From contig NZ_NNRL01000160.1 in the NCBI RefSeq assembly GCF_002252505.1, forward strand, positions 1 through 50,638: a stretch of 50,638 nt of DNA. The letters are read 5' to 3'. Of the stretch, positions 39,743-48,347 are shown one piece after another. The notes below the pieces were generated by a model. The model made no database searches, was not told the origin of the DNA, and saw nothing but the letters and a program-made list of their open reading frames with translations. The stretch comes from Brucella grignonensis (GTDB lineage Bacteria > Pseudomonadota > Alphaproteobacteria > Rhizobiales > Rhizobiaceae). The position numbers and the translations under genes are program-made. How positions within the stretch are numbered: the first letter of the stretch is position 1; each line of letters begins with the position of its first letter.

Positions 39743-41140
39743 ATGGACCAGATCAAGTCTTCGCTGCGTCACCTTCCGTCCGTGGATACCATCCTGCAAA
39801 TGCCGGAGTTTTTCGGGGCATTGGAGAGTTTTGGCCGCGCGTCGGTGACTGAGGCTATTCGCAAGGTTTTGAGCGATGAGCGCGAGGCGGTGAAATCTGG
39901 CGCCTCGCTCTCCAGCAACATGCATTTGGCTGAACGGGTTCTCCATTTGCTTAAAGCGTCAGGGCAATCGAGCCTGCGTCCGCTGTTCAATCTGACCGGA
40001 ACTGTCCTGCACACCAATCTGGGGCGCGCCATTCTTGCCGAAGCAGCTGTCGAGGCTGCCACACAAGCCATGCGGCAGGCGGTTTCGCTCGAATTTGACC
40101 TGTCATCGGGCGGGCGTGGCGAGCGCGATGATCATCTGCGGGCGCTTGTCTGTGAGCTGACGGGAGCGGAAGATGCCACCGTCGTCAACAACAATGCCGC
40201 CGCCGTGCTGCTGGCGCTGAACAGCCTTGCCTTGGGCAAGGAAGCCATTGTTTCACGCGGCGAACTGATCGAGATCGGCGGCGCGTTTCGCATGCCGGAC
40301 ATCATGACCCGCGCCGGGACACGACTTGTCGAAGTGGGCACCACCAACCGCACCCATCCGCGTGACTACGAGAATGCAATCAACCCCGATACAGGGCTGG
40401 TACTGAAGGTCCACACGTCAAACTATCGGATTGAAGGTTTTACGCGGGAGGTCACAGCGTCGGAACTGGCCGCTATTGCGCAGGCCAAGGGCGTGCCGCT
40501 GGTCAATGACCTTGGCTCCGGCACACTTGCCGATCTGACTTCCTTCGGTCTCGCACACGAGCCGACAGTGCGCGAAGCGGTCGCCGAAGGTGCAGATATC
40601 GTCACCTTTTCCGGCGATAAGCTTCTCGGCGGACCACAGGCGGGCTTCATTGTCGGGCGACGCGATCTGATTGCCCGTATTAACAAGAACCCGATGAAGC
40701 GTGCTTTGAGGGTCGACAAAATCAGGCTTGCAGCACTTGAAGCGACACTGAAACTTTATCGCAACCCCGAACGGCTTTCTGAAAAGCTGCCGACCATTCG
40801 CTATCTGGCGCGTCCGCAGACCGAAATTGCCGCGCAGGCGGCACGGCTCAAGCCGGAGCTGGAGAGAATACTCGGCCCGGCTTTCATTGTGGCGGTGACA
40901 GATTGCGCCAGCCAGATCGGTTCTGGCGCATTGCCGCTCTCGACCGTTCCAAGCGCCGGATTGTCGATTGTGCCGAAAGACGGTAGCGGCTCCGTGCTGA
41001 CAGCGCTCGGCGGTTCATTGCGTGCACTGCCTTTGCCGGTCATCGGGCGGATCGAAAAGGGTGCACTCGTGCTCGATCTGCGCTGCCTTGATGACGAGAC
41101 CAGTTTCGTTCGGAATCTGTCATCCTATGCGGCTCGCTGA
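39743..41140 (+). CDS. selA: L-seryl-tRNA(Sec) selenium transferase
   Basis: A 465-residue pyridoxal-phosphate enzyme that converts seryl-tRNA(Sec) to selenocysteyl-tRNA(Sec) using selenophosphate from SelD. The PLP lysine is Lys293 in FSGDKLLGGPQAGFIVG. Other family motifs are FNLTGTVLHTNLGRA, VNNNAAAVLLALNSL and NDLGSGTL. Normal length. Its last 14 bases overlap the start of the Sel1-repeat gene. Confidence 0.96.
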   Translation: MDQIKSSLRHLPSVDTILQMPEFFGALESFGRASVTEAIRKVLSDEREAVKSGASLSSNMHLAERVLHLLKASGQSSLRPLFNLTGTVLHTNLGRAILAEAAVEAATQAMRQAVSLEFDLSSGGRGERDDHLRALVCELTGAEDATVVNNNAAAVLLALNSLALGKEAIVSRGELIEIGGAFRMPDIMTRAGTRLVEVGTTNRTHPRDYENAINPDTGLVLKVHTSNYRIEGFTREVTASELAAIAQAKGVPLVNDLGSGTLADLTSFGLAHEPTVREAVAEGADIVTFSGDKLLGGPQAGFIVGRRDLIARINKNPMKRALRVDKIRLAALEATLKLYRNPERLSEKLPTIRYLARPQTEIAAQAARLKPELERILGPAFIVAVTDCASQIGSGALPLSTVPSAGLSIVPKDGSGSVLTALGGSLRALPLPVIGRIEKGALVLDLRCLDDETSFVRNLSSYAAR

Positions 41141-41864
41141 TCTTTTCACCCGCAAGCCGAAGCCGGACACGACAGCTCAAGCGCTGGAAAAGGCGCTTGT
41201 CGCTGCGAAGGCCGGCGATTACGCAGCGGCGCTTTCCATATGGGAGCCGCTGGCGCGTGCAGGCAATGCCCGCGCGCAGAACAATATCGGCGCCTGCTTT
41301 GCGGGCGGCATGGGCGTTGAGAAAAATGTCGTCCTTGCGCAACGCTGGCTGGCCCTGTCTGCCGCGGCTGGCGATGCTTCCGGACAGCGCAATCTCGCTT
41401 CGCTGCTGTTCAAGGGCGAAGATATCGAAGCCGATTACCCGGAAGCTGCAAGGCTATACCGGCTTGCTGCAGAACAGGGCGACTCGCAGGCACAGGATAT
41501 GCTGAGCTGGATGCTTATGGAAGGTGAGGTTCTTACTGCCGATCCCGTAGAGGCACGTGATTGGGCGCTGAAAGCGGCGGAAGGCGGTGTTGCAGCAGCC
41601 ATGACCCGGCTTGGCATGATCTATCATAATGCTCTGGGTGTCCCGCGTGATTCATCTCAGGCGGTATATTGGTGGCGAAAGGCGTCCGCTGCGGGCGATC
41701 CGGATGGCGAAGCCATGCTCGGCGCGGCGCTGCATCTTGGCATGGGCGTGGAACGCGATCCTTCGTCGGCTTACGAACACCTGTTGCGCGCTGAGGCCGG
41801 CGGCAGCACGCTTGCCGCCCCTTTCATTGAGGCAGCGCGCAATGCGCTGAACGAAAAGCCATGA
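41127..41864 (+). CDS. Sel1-repeat protein inside the selenocysteine operon
   Basis: A protein of about 245 residues with five or six Sel1-like (TPR-type) helical repeats: GNARAQNNIGACFAGGMGVEK, GDASGQRNLASLLFKGEDIE, GDSQAQDMLSWMLMEGE, GVAAAMTRLGMIYHNALGV and GDPDGEAMLGAALHLGMGVE in their core parts. Sel1 repeats bind proteins; the name has no link to selenium. No signal peptide. The start at 41127 overlaps selA by 14 bases and its stop overlaps selB by four, so it is translated in step with the Sec machinery. As far as I recall, the rhizobial selAB operon on Sinorhizobium meliloti pSymA also has a gene here. Function unknown. Confidence 0.82.
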   Translation: MRLADLFTRKPKPDTTAQALEKALVAAKAGDYAAALSIWEPLARAGNARAQNNIGACFAGGMGVEKNVVLAQRWLALSAAAGDASGQRNLASLLFKGEDIEADYPEAARLYRLAAEQGDSQAQDMLSWMLMEGEVLTADPVEARDWALKAAEGGVAAAMTRLGMIYHNALGVPRDSSQAVYWWRKASAAGDPDGEAMLGAALHLGMGVERDPSSAYEHLLRAEAGGSTLAAPFIEAARNALNEKP

Positions 41865-43828
41865 TCGTCGGAACGGCGGGGCATATCGATCATGGCAAGA
41901 CCTCGCTGGTGCGCGCGCTCACGCAGGTAGACACAGACCGGCTGAAGGAGGAAAAGGCACGAGGCATTTCCATCGATCTCGGATTTGCCTATCTGCCCTT
42001 GTCCGGCGACGAAAAGGATATACTCGGCTTTGTTGACGTGCCGGGGCATGAAAAATTCGTGCATACGATGCTTGCCGGTGCGGCGAGCATCGATTTCGTC
42101 ATGCTGGTTATCGCTGCCGATGACGGGATCATGCCGCAAACGCGCGAACATCTGGCAATCGTCAACCTGCTCGGTATCCGGCGTGGCATCGCCGTCATCA
42201 CCAAATCCGATCTTGTCGAACCTGACCGTCTTGCCGAAGTTGAAACCGCTATCCGCAATGAACTGGCGCTAACGGGACTTGCCGACATTCCTGTTCTGGC
42301 GGTTTCCACCGTGTCCGGTGCCGGGATCGACGATCTGAAGGCGCTGCTGGAAGTGCAAGCGCATGCATTCGGCGCGCGGCGCGCAAACGGACGCTTTCGT
42401 CTGGCGGTGGACCGCTCCTTCACGCTCAAGGGCGCAGGCACAGTGGTCACGGGCACGGTGCTGTCCGGCAAGGCCGCCATTGGCGATCATCTGGTCATCA
42501 GCCCGTCTGGCAAGGAGGCGCGCGTCCGCACCATTCATGCGCAGAACAGGCTAAGCGAGGCTGCGCAGGCGGGTGATCGCTGCGCGCTCAATCTGGCAGG
42601 TGACGGCATAACGAAAGAGGCGGTGCATCGCGGCGATATGCTGGTGTCGCCCAGCCTTCATCGTCCGACGGACCGCATCGATGCATTATTGCAAATCCTG
42701 TCACTTGAGAAAAAGCCGATCGGTCAGTGGTTCCCGGTTCGCCTGCATCATGCGTCAGCTGAGGTCGGTGCGCGCATCGTGCTTTTGCGGGATGAAGAGA
42801 TTTCGCCCGGCACCGAAGACCGGGTGCAGCTGGTGCTGGATCGCCCCATCACGGCCGCAGCCGGAGACCGTTTCGTCATTCGCGATGTTTCCGCACAACG
42901 CACTATCGGCGGTGGGCGGGTTCTCGATCTGCGCCCGCCGCAACGCAAGCGCCGCAGTCCGGAGCGCATGGCACAGCTTGACGCCCACTCCATTGACGAC
43001 CCGGTGGAAGCGGCACGCGCGCTCCTGTCTGTCGAACCTTATTATCTTGACGCGACAGCATTCCTGCACGACCGTGCGTTGACGGACGACCCGCAAAGTC
43101 TTGCACAGGCGCTCGATGCCGTAATGCTCCTGCAGGCAAATTCCGTGCTGTTGTTATTGCCGGAACGATGGGACACTCTGCGTGACGATATTCTGGCGCG
43201 ACTGGCCACCTTCCATGACGAAAATCCGGACCTGATCGGCATGGGTGTCGAACGGTTGCGGTTGCTGTTGAAGCCACGCCTGCCTGCGTCGGCCTTTCGC
43301 GCCGCCATTGGTGCGCTGGTCGAGGCTGACCTGCTGAGACTGGATGGTGCCTGGCTTCGCCTCCGCGATCATGAAGTGACGATGAGCGATGCCGACGAGA
43401 CGCTCTGGCAGCGCATCGCACCGCTGCTTGGCGGTGAAGCTCGTTTTCGTCCGCCGCGCGTGCGCGATATTGCAGGTCTGCTTGATGAGCGGGAGGAAGA
43501 TATTCGCCGCCTGCTTAAGCTTTCAGGGCGCATGGGCCGGGTGCATGAAGTGGCGCACGACCATTTTTTCCTGCGGGTGACAATTACCGAAATGATCGGC
43601 ATCCTGTCGGATATGGATGCGGCATTTGATAGTGGCTGGTTCATTGCGGCGCGGTTTCGCGACCGGGTGGATAACGGTCGCAAGGTGGCGATCCAGATAC
43701 TGGAATTCTTCGATCGCAACAGCGTCACGATAAGGCGCGGAGACATGCGCCGCCTGAACCGCCGCAAGCTGGACTTGTTCGGCGATTTCGCGCAAGGGAA
43801 AGCAGGGACAACTGGAGGAATGAAGTGA
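41861..43828 (+). CDS. selB: Selenocysteine-specific elongation factor SelB
   Basis: A 655-residue translation factor that brings Sec-tRNA(Sec) to the ribosome at UGA codons next to a SECIS hairpin. The GTPase domain has [10 protein letters not shown] (G1), DVPGHEKF (G3) and TKSD (G4). Two EF-Tu-like beta domains and a SelB-specific domain follow, and the C-terminal winged-helix repeats (about 440-650) bind the SECIS RNA. The start lies in the ATGA overlap with the Sel1-repeat gene, and the stop overlaps the start of the small lipoprotein gene. Confidence 0.95.
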   Translation: MIVGTAGHIDHGKTSLVRALTQVDTDRLKEEKARGISIDLGFAYLPLSGDEKDILGFVDVPGHEKFVHTMLAGAASIDFVMLVIAADDGIMPQTREHLAIVNLLGIRRGIAVITKSDLVEPDRLAEVETAIRNELALTGLADIPVLAVSTVSGAGIDDLKALLEVQAHAFGARRANGRFRLAVDRSFTLKGAGTVVTGTVLSGKAAIGDHLVISPSGKEARVRTIHAQNRLSEAAQAGDRCALNLAGDGITKEAVHRGDMLVSPSLHRPTDRIDALLQILSLEKKPIGQWFPVRLHHASAEVGARIVLLRDEEISPGTEDRVQLVLDRPITAAAGDRFVIRDVSAQRTIGGGRVLDLRPPQRKRRSPERMAQLDAHSIDDPVEAARALLSVEPYYLDATAFLHDRALTDDPQSLAQALDAVMLLQANSVLLLLPERWDTLRDDILARLATFHDENPDLIGMGVERLRLLLKPRLPASAFRAAIGALVEADLLRLDGAWLRLRDHEVTMSDADETLWQRIAPLLGGEARFRPPRVRDIAGLLDEREEDIRRLLKLSGRMGRVHEVAHDHFFLRVTITEMIGILSDMDAAFDSGWFIAARFRDRVDNGRKVAIQILEFFDRNSVTIRRGDMRRLNRRKLDLFGDFAQGKAGTTGGMK

Positions 43829-43932
43829 AATCTCTGTCGACGACCATCTGCCTGTTACTCGTTCTGGCCGCCATTGGCGGCTGCGCCAACCGACCGTGCA
43901 ATGAATGGCCGGGAACCTGCATCATTCAGTGA
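43825..43932 (+). CDS. 35-residue Cys-rich lipoprotein between selB and selC
   Basis: The GTG start at 43825 overlaps the selB stop and has GGAGG six bases upstream. The product begins [16 protein letters not shown], followed by IGGC, a lipobox, then a mature tail of 16 residues, CANRPCNEWPGTCIIQ, with three cysteines counting the lipidated one. It ends at TGA. No family recognised; the size resembles entericidin-type lipopeptides but the sequence does not. Coupling to selB and a complete signal-lipobox pattern argue for a real gene. Too short for usual gene callers. Confidence 0.65.
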   Translation: MKSLSTTICLLLVLAAIGGCANRPCNEWPGTCIIQ

Positions 43933-44078
43933 CCGGCGACTGGATCCAGCCGTCCAGATTGACGCTTTGACTGCTGGTGCTGTAGGAATGAAGAGCGAAT
44001 GAAATGGTAGCGACAGGTGAGGAAACTGCCCGTTTCTACAGCTTGCCGATACGAATTTATGGAATGAATTCAATATCT

Positions 44079-44174
44079 GGAAGGGATACATGCCCGGTGG
44101 CATGTCCGGACTTCAAATCCGGGAGGGGCCGATAGACGGTCTTTTGTGGGTTCGACTCCCATTCTCTTCCGCCA
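44079..44174 (+). tRNA. selC: tRNA-Sec (anticodon UCA)
   Basis: A 96-base tRNA, longer than any other class. The 8-pair acceptor stem GGAAGGGA/TCTCTTCC (one G-T) is the tRNA-Sec hallmark. The anticodon loop CTTCAAA has UCA at 44113-44115. A long variable arm, the T loop GTTCGACTCC, and encoded GCCA follow. It reads the UGA in fdoG. The gap 43933-44078 before it shows no gene and no clear promoter. Confidence 0.97.
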
Positions 44175-44323
44175 GTTTCTTATAGAATATCAACATTTGA
44201 GGTCATCAGGCGAATGGTATTCGCCGGCGGTACAGACAGCGGGAGCCGGGATGCATGATGGGTAGCCCCATTTGTTTGCGGCCGAAGATGCTTCCAATAT
44301 GACAAGATTTCAACGGGGCAAGG

Positions 44324-44416
44324 TCAATCCTCACTGTCATCCTTCAATTCAGCCTTACAGCTCTCAAAAGCATCGAGTGCAATTTCATTTAGTAAGTGTA
44401 GGTAGCGAGCGGCCTC
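44324..44416 (-). pseudogene. Short coding-like remnant
   Basis: On the minus strand 30 codons read EAARYLHLLNEIALDAF followed by ESCKAELKDDSED and a TGA stop. The composition is protein-like (amphipathic, charged end), but the frame is closed upstream by a stop where the repeat copy H begins, so only a C-terminal tail would survive. No family recognised. It could be chance. The rest of 44175-44323 shows nothing. Confidence 0.3.
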
Positions 44417-44420
44417 TCAA

Positions 44421-44528
44421 TTAGAGCACTTCCAGTTTATGATAAACCATAGGAAATGCTCTATCTGTTTGTTTTTACGCATATCTTTATCCAAAAACCG
44501 CTTCACACTTTTGGAAGACATGCTCTAG
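44421..44528. repeat. Interspersed intergenic repeat, copy H
   Basis: Inverted hairpin TTAGAGCACTTCC...GGAAATGCTCTA (44421-44463), then the minus-strand form AAAAGTGTGAAGCGGTTTTTGG and a closing GCTCTA. It lies just inside the proposed right end of the island. No copy is seen between 31.3 and 44.4 kb. Confidence 0.65.
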
Positions 44529-44535
44529 ATGCAAG

Positions 44536-44551
44536 CCACTCGCACCATTTA
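44536..44551 (+). other. Putative attR: second copy of the tRNA-Leu 3' end
   Basis: CCACTCGCACCATTTA matches 15 of 16 bases of 30788-30803, same orientation. It lies 20 bases from the stop codon of the trans-sulfuration gene, so the core chromosome appears to resume here. Confidence 0.55.
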
Positions 44552-44571
44552 TCCCACCACAAATCATAATA

Positions 44572-45858
44572 TCACGCCACTTCCAGCGCCTGTGCGAGAT
44601 CAGCAATCAGATCATCCGGATGTTCAATGCCAATCGATAGACGGATTGTTGATTCGAGCACCCCTATCCGCTCACGCACCTCAATCGGAACACCCGAATG
44701 CGTCATTGCAGCCGGATGGCTTGCAAGCGATTCTGTCCCGCCAAGACTGACCGCAAGCTTCAAGATCTGCAGAGCATTCAGGAAGCGGAATGCTGCTGCC
44801 TGACCGCCTTTGATATCAAATGAGAAGGTCGAGCCCGCGCCTGTGCACTGGCGTTTGAACAATTGGCCAACAGCAGAAGTTTGATCTGCAAACGGTAAAT
44901 AATGCAGCTTCTCGACCTTTGGATGCTCACGCAGGAACTCGGCAATCGCAAGCGCATTCTTGTCGGCACGGTCCATACGAATACCCAGCGTTTCAAGCGA
45001 GCGCCCCAGCATCCAGCAGGAATGCGGATCGAGCTGTGTTCCAATCGCCCCACGCAGTGCCTTTATCTGCTTGACGACGGCCTTTGCACCAAGAACAGCA
45101 CCGGCGATCAGATCAGAATGGCCACCAACATATTTGGTCAGCGAGTAGAGCGAAATATCTGCGCCGTGTTCGAGCGGCTTCTGAAAAACAGGACCGAGCA
45201 ATGTGTTATCGCAAACGATGATCGGGCGGAGCCCTTCCTGTTTCACTGCTATCTTCTCGGCAACGCGCCGGATGGCTGCAATATCCACCAGACTGTTGGT
45301 CGGATTGGCGGGTGTTTCAATCAGGATAACCGAAACACGCCCCTTGCTTGTGGCTTCATCGGCAGCCTCTTCAATCGAGGGCTCATGCACGCCATCGGCA
45401 AAGGCCACAGCCGCAACGTTGAAATTATGGAAAGTCTTCGCGAGCAATGTTTCTGTGCCACCGTAAAGCGGCTGCGAATGCAGGATTACGTCTCCGGGAC
45501 GCGCAAAAGCAAACAAGGTTGTCGCAATTGCCGACATGCCTGACGAAAACAACGCGCAACTCTCGGTCCCTTCATAGACAGCAAGACGATCCTCCACGAT
45601 CTCGCTGTTGGGATGGTTGAAGCGCGAATAGACAAGGCCCGCCCCCACGCCTGCGGGTGGTTCTTTACGGCCGGAAACGAAATCGAAGAAATCGCGCCCG
45701 TCTTCGGCAGTCTTGAAAACGAAGGTCGAGGTCAGAAACACTGGCGGCTTGACGGCCCCCTCGGAAAGCTCGGGGTCATAGCCGTAGTTCAGCATCTGGG
45801 TTTCTGGATGAAGTACATGATTACCGATGCTGGTCTTGTTTGGACGAGGCGCGGTCAT
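44572..45858 (-). CDS. Cystathionine gamma-synthase family PLP enzyme
   Basis: A 428-residue trans-sulfuration enzyme. PLP is held by Lys242 in [16 protein letters not shown]; phosphate and ring contacts are in [21 protein letters not shown] and [17 protein letters not shown]. The family covers cystathionine gamma-synthase, cystathionine beta- or gamma-lyase and methionine gamma-lyase, which sequence alone does not separate. With cysK nearby a role in sulfur amino acids is likely. GGAG precedes the ATG. Its leader holds a terminator-like hairpin, so attenuation is possible. Confidence 0.9.
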   Translation of the reverse strand: MTAPRPNKTSIGNHVLHPETQMLNYGYDPELSEGAVKPPVFLTSTFVFKTAEDGRDFFDFVSGRKEPPAGVGAGLVYSRFNHPNSEIVEDRLAVYEGTESCALFSSGMSAIATTLFAFARPGDVILHSQPLYGGTETLLAKTFHNFNVAAVAFADGVHEPSIEEAADEATSKGRVSVILIETPANPTNSLVDIAAIRRVAEKIAVKQEGLRPIIVCDNTLLGPVFQKPLEHGADISLYSLTKYVGGHSDLIAGAVLGAKAVVKQIKALRGAIGTQLDPHSCWMLGRSLETLGIRMDRADKNALAIAEFLREHPKVEKLHYLPFADQTSAVGQLFKRQCTGAGSTFSFDIKGGQAAAFRFLNALQILKLAVSLGGTESLASHPAAMTHSGVPIEVRERIGVLESTIRLSIGIEHPDDLIADLAQALEVA

Positions 45859-45871
45859 GTTTGTCTCCTGT

Positions 45872-45904
45872 AAAAAATCCTCCCGCTCAGCAAAGTGAGC
45901 GGGA
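45872..45904 (-). terminator. Terminator-like hairpin in the leader of the trans-sulfuration gene
   Basis: TCCCGCTCA (45881-45889) pairs with TGAGCGGGA (45896-45904). On the minus strand GGA and then six T follow, only about 14 bases before the start codon, directly upstream of the ribosome site. It is either the end of the usp transcript or an attenuator. A second hairpin CCGCTC/GAGCGG lies at 45947-45962. Confidence 0.6.
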
Positions 45905-46006
45905 ACAGCTTATCAGAGACGATCGGGAATCTTCTTGCGTTGTTGACCGCTCAAGCGAGCGGCCACAAACAATAATCCGTGTTCATCGTCGCGCGGATTG
46001 CGCAGC

Positions 46007-46456
46007 TTACTTGACCACCAGAACCGGAACGGCGCTCAGCGACAGCACTTCCGCGGCCTGACTGCCCAGCAGCAGCTTGTTGACGCCGCGACGGCCATGC
46101 GATGCGATGACGATCAGATCGCAATGCTTGTGCTTGGCCGCCTCGATAATCCCCTGTGCTGGTGACTGGTTCTCAATGTGAAGAACTTCAGCAGAAACAT
46201 CTACGCTCTCGGCTTTTGCCTTTGCTTTTGCGAGAAGCTCGTCGGCAGCTTTGGTAATAGCCTCGCGATATTCCTGAAAAGCCGCAGGACTCGATGCCCA
46301 TTCCGCAGCAACCACAATACCATAGGATGGCAGAAGTTCAGTCACCGAAACAAACACAACCTTTGATCCGAGTTGCTTTGCAAGAGCAAGCCCCTGATCC
46401 ACCCCCTTATCGGCGAGTTCAGATCCATCGGTTGCGATCAAAATAGACTTATACAC
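46007..46456 (-). CDS. Universal stress protein (UspA family)
   Basis: A 149-residue single Usp domain. It starts MYKSILIATDGSELADKG, the usual first strand and loop, and ends with the ATP-binding motif SHGRRGVNKLLLGSQAAEVL and VPVLVVK. Such proteins bind ATP and help survival in stationary phase or stress. Cytoplasmic. It is on the same strand as the trans-sulfuration gene, 148 bases upstream of it. Confidence 0.92.
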   Translation of the reverse strand: MYKSILIATDGSELADKGVDQGLALAKQLGSKVVFVSVTELLPSYGIVVAAEWASSPAAFQEYREAITKAADELLAKAKAKAESVDVSAEVLHIENQSPAQGIIEAAKHKHCDLIVIASHGRRGVNKLLLGSQAAEVLSLSAVPVLVVK

Positions 46457-46708
46457 GTTTCATGCCTCCAGGTTGTGATCGTCATCCGATCATGCCTGTT
46501 CTGAAAGAAAGAGCATTGATACGGATCAATGAAGCATTTGAGCTAAAAGTGCGAAGCGGTTCCAACGATTCAACCTTAATTGGGACCGCGCCAGGACAGC
46601 AAAAGCTTATAGACATGAGAAACTTATCGAAAGATAAGGGACAAGGTTTTCGTGCTGTGAATGACCAATTTTCGTACAAATGATCGTGCACCCTGCTGAT
46701 ACCCGATA

Positions 46709-46759
46709 AATTGGAATTATCTTCTAAGCGTAACTCCTTTAAAGAATATAATTCCAATT
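46709..46759 (+). promoter_or_regulatory. Inverted repeat and -10 box upstream of cysK
   Basis: AATTGGAATTAT (46709-46720) and ATAATTCCAATT (46748-46759) form a perfect 12-base inverted repeat with 27 bases between. The right arm overlaps a consensus TATAAT at 46747-46752, about 90 bases before the cysK start. A dimeric repressor or a looped operator would block this promoter. A fragment of the intergenic repeat family (AAAAGTGCGAAGCGGTT) lies at about 46545. Nothing else seen in 46457-46842. Confidence 0.55.
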
Positions 46760-46842
46760 ATACGCACTTCGAAGCACGGTCCCAGCTATGCTTTTGCGCC
46801 ATTTCCTCATAAACTTCGCGTCAAACAGAAGGAGATTTTTCC

Positions 46843-47826
46843 ATGAGCAAGCCCCTTGGCGCCAAAGACGGCGAAACTGCAGGCCGCGGTCGCATCTATG
46901 ATTCCATTCTCGACACCATCGGCAACACACCTCTGGTCCGCATCGACAAATTTGCCAAGGAAAACGGCGTTGAAGCCAACCTGCTGGTAAAGCTGGAATT
47001 CTTCAATCCATTGGCAAGCGTCAAGGATCGTATCGGTCTTGCACTGATTGAAGCGCTTGAAGCTCAGGGCAAAGCTGTTCCTGGCAAGACGGTGTTTGTG
47101 GAACCAACCTCCGGCAACACCGGTATTGCGCTGGCATTCGCGGCCGCCGCCAAGGGCTACCGCCTTGTGCTGACCATGCCTGAAACCATGTCGGTTGAAC
47201 GCCGCAAGCTGCTCAAGCTACTTGGTGCGGAACTCGTACTGACCGAAGGCCCGAAAGGCATGAAGGGCGCTATCGCCAAGGCAGAGGAAATCGCAGAAGG
47301 CAATCCGAATGCGATCATTCCACAGCAGTTCGAAAACCCGGCCAATCCTGAAATTCATCGCCGCACCACGGCTGAGGAAATCTGGAATGACACCAAGGGC
47401 GAAGCCGACATCCTGATTTCCGGCATTGGCACCGGCGGCACCATTACCGGCGTCGGTCAGGTCATCAAGTCACGCAAGCCATCGTTCAAGGTGATCGCTG
47501 TTGAGCCTAAGGATTCCCCGGTTCTTTCGGGCGGCACACCCGGTCCGCACAAGATTCAGGGCATCGGTGCAGGCTTTGCACCAAAGACGCTCGACACAGA
47601 AATCTATGATGAAGTGGTAACGGTCTCCAACGAGGATTCCTTTGCCAATGCGCGCCTGATTGCGCGTCTCGAAGGTATTCCTGTCGGCATTTCATCGGGT
47701 GCGGCGCTCACCGCTGCCATCGAAATCGGCAAGCGCCCAGAGAACAAAGGCAAGAATATTGTCATCATCATTCCATCCTTTGCCGAGCGCTATCTTTCAA
47801 CCGCACTGTTTGAAGGTCTGGAATAA
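46843..47826 (+). CDS. cysK: Cysteine synthase A (O-acetylserine sulfhydrylase)
   Basis: A 327-residue PLP enzyme that forms cysteine from O-acetylserine and sulfide. The PLP lysine is Lys61 in [12 protein letters not shown]; the substrate loop is [10 protein letters not shown], and the phosphate loop [13 protein letters not shown]. The C-terminal region [10 protein letters not shown] and FAERYLST are family-typical. AAGGAG lies upstream. The N-terminus is about 15 residues longer than the shortest homologues, but no better internal start is visible. Confidence 0.95.
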   Translation: MSKPLGAKDGETAGRGRIYDSILDTIGNTPLVRIDKFAKENGVEANLLVKLEFFNPLASVKDRIGLALIEALEAQGKAVPGKTVFVEPTSGNTGIALAFAAAAKGYRLVLTMPETMSVERRKLLKLLGAELVLTEGPKGMKGAIAKAEEIAEGNPNAIIPQQFENPANPEIHRRTTAEEIWNDTKGEADILISGIGTGGTITGVGQVIKSRKPSFKVIAVEPKDSPVLSGGTPGPHKIQGIGAGFAPKTLDTEIYDEVVTVSNEDSFANARLIARLEGIPVGISSGAALTAAIEIGKRPENKGKNIVIIIPSFAERYLSTALFEGLE

Positions 47827-47851
47827 GATCGCAGCCTGAACCCGGCAAACA

Positions 47852-47883
47852 AAAAGCCAGAGCGGTCACCCGCTCTGGCTTTT
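47852..47883 (+). terminator. cysK terminator
   Basis: A perfect 14-pair stem, AAAAGCCAGAGCGG (47852-47865) with 47870-47883, loop TCAC, ending in TTTT. A short palindrome AAAGCCTG-A-CAGGCTTT follows near 47914-47931, possibly a degenerate member of the intergenic repeat family. Confidence 0.85.
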
Positions 47884-47962
47884 CTGTTGCCTGAAACTCA
47901 GCTCATCTCCGGCAAAAGCCTGACAGGCTTTGCGTCTGAAAATGAGAACCGAAGTTCACTAT

Positions 47963-48091
47963 TTAGTTTGCCGTGCGTGCCGCGCAAGCCGGACCCGGGC
48001 CGCGCATGTAATGGCGCTCGGGCCTGTAGCTTGGCGCGACGAACTCACGGATGACATTAACGCTATCACGTAGCTGAACGATAATGTTCAT
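47963..48091 (-). CDS. Possible 42-residue hypothetical protein
   Basis: The ATG at 48091 gives MNIIVQLRDSVNVIREFVAP, then SYRPERHYMRGPGPACAART and AN before TAA. A GAGG lies 8-11 bases upstream. The frame stays open upstream for about 26 more codons (LDLNGRLANITFEQQVLDEVKA) to a stop, so this may be the tail of a decayed longer gene or use a GTG/TTG start. No family recognised. 48092-48297 shows no other feature. Confidence 0.4.
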   Translation of the reverse strand: MNIIVQLRDSVNVIREFVAPSYRPERHYMRGPGPACAARTAN

Positions 48092-48295
48092 CGCCTTCAC
48101 CTCATCAAGAACTTGCTGCTCGAAAGTGATGTTCGCCAAGCGACCATTGAGGTCGAGTTGAATGCTTTTTAGCTTCCGAACATCTTAATGAAAACTTTAA
48201 CGATTAAAGATGAATAACTCCTAAATCTGCAGAGTTAACAGTAAGTTAATGGTAACGATATTCAGGTTTTCCACAGACGTGAGAAATTAGACACA

Positions 48296-48328
48296 ATTAA
48301 AAAAGCCGGTGCGAATACACCGGCTTTT
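48296..48328 (-). terminator. Terminator of the 3-hydroxybutyryl-CoA dehydrogenase gene
   Basis: AAAAGCCGGTG (48301-48311) pairs with CACCGGCTTTT (48318-48328), followed by T on the minus strand, 20 bases past the stop. Confidence 0.88.
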
Positions 48329-48347
48329 ACAAGGACAACAGGTCTGG

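Noticed and set aside
44079..44174. selC as the insertion site of the island
   Set aside because: No second copy of its 3' end was found; the tRNA-Leu 3' end has one, at 44536.
45859..46006. SAM-II riboswitch before the trans-sulfuration gene
   Set aside because: The hairpins lack the conserved SAM-II core; only simple stem-loops are visible.
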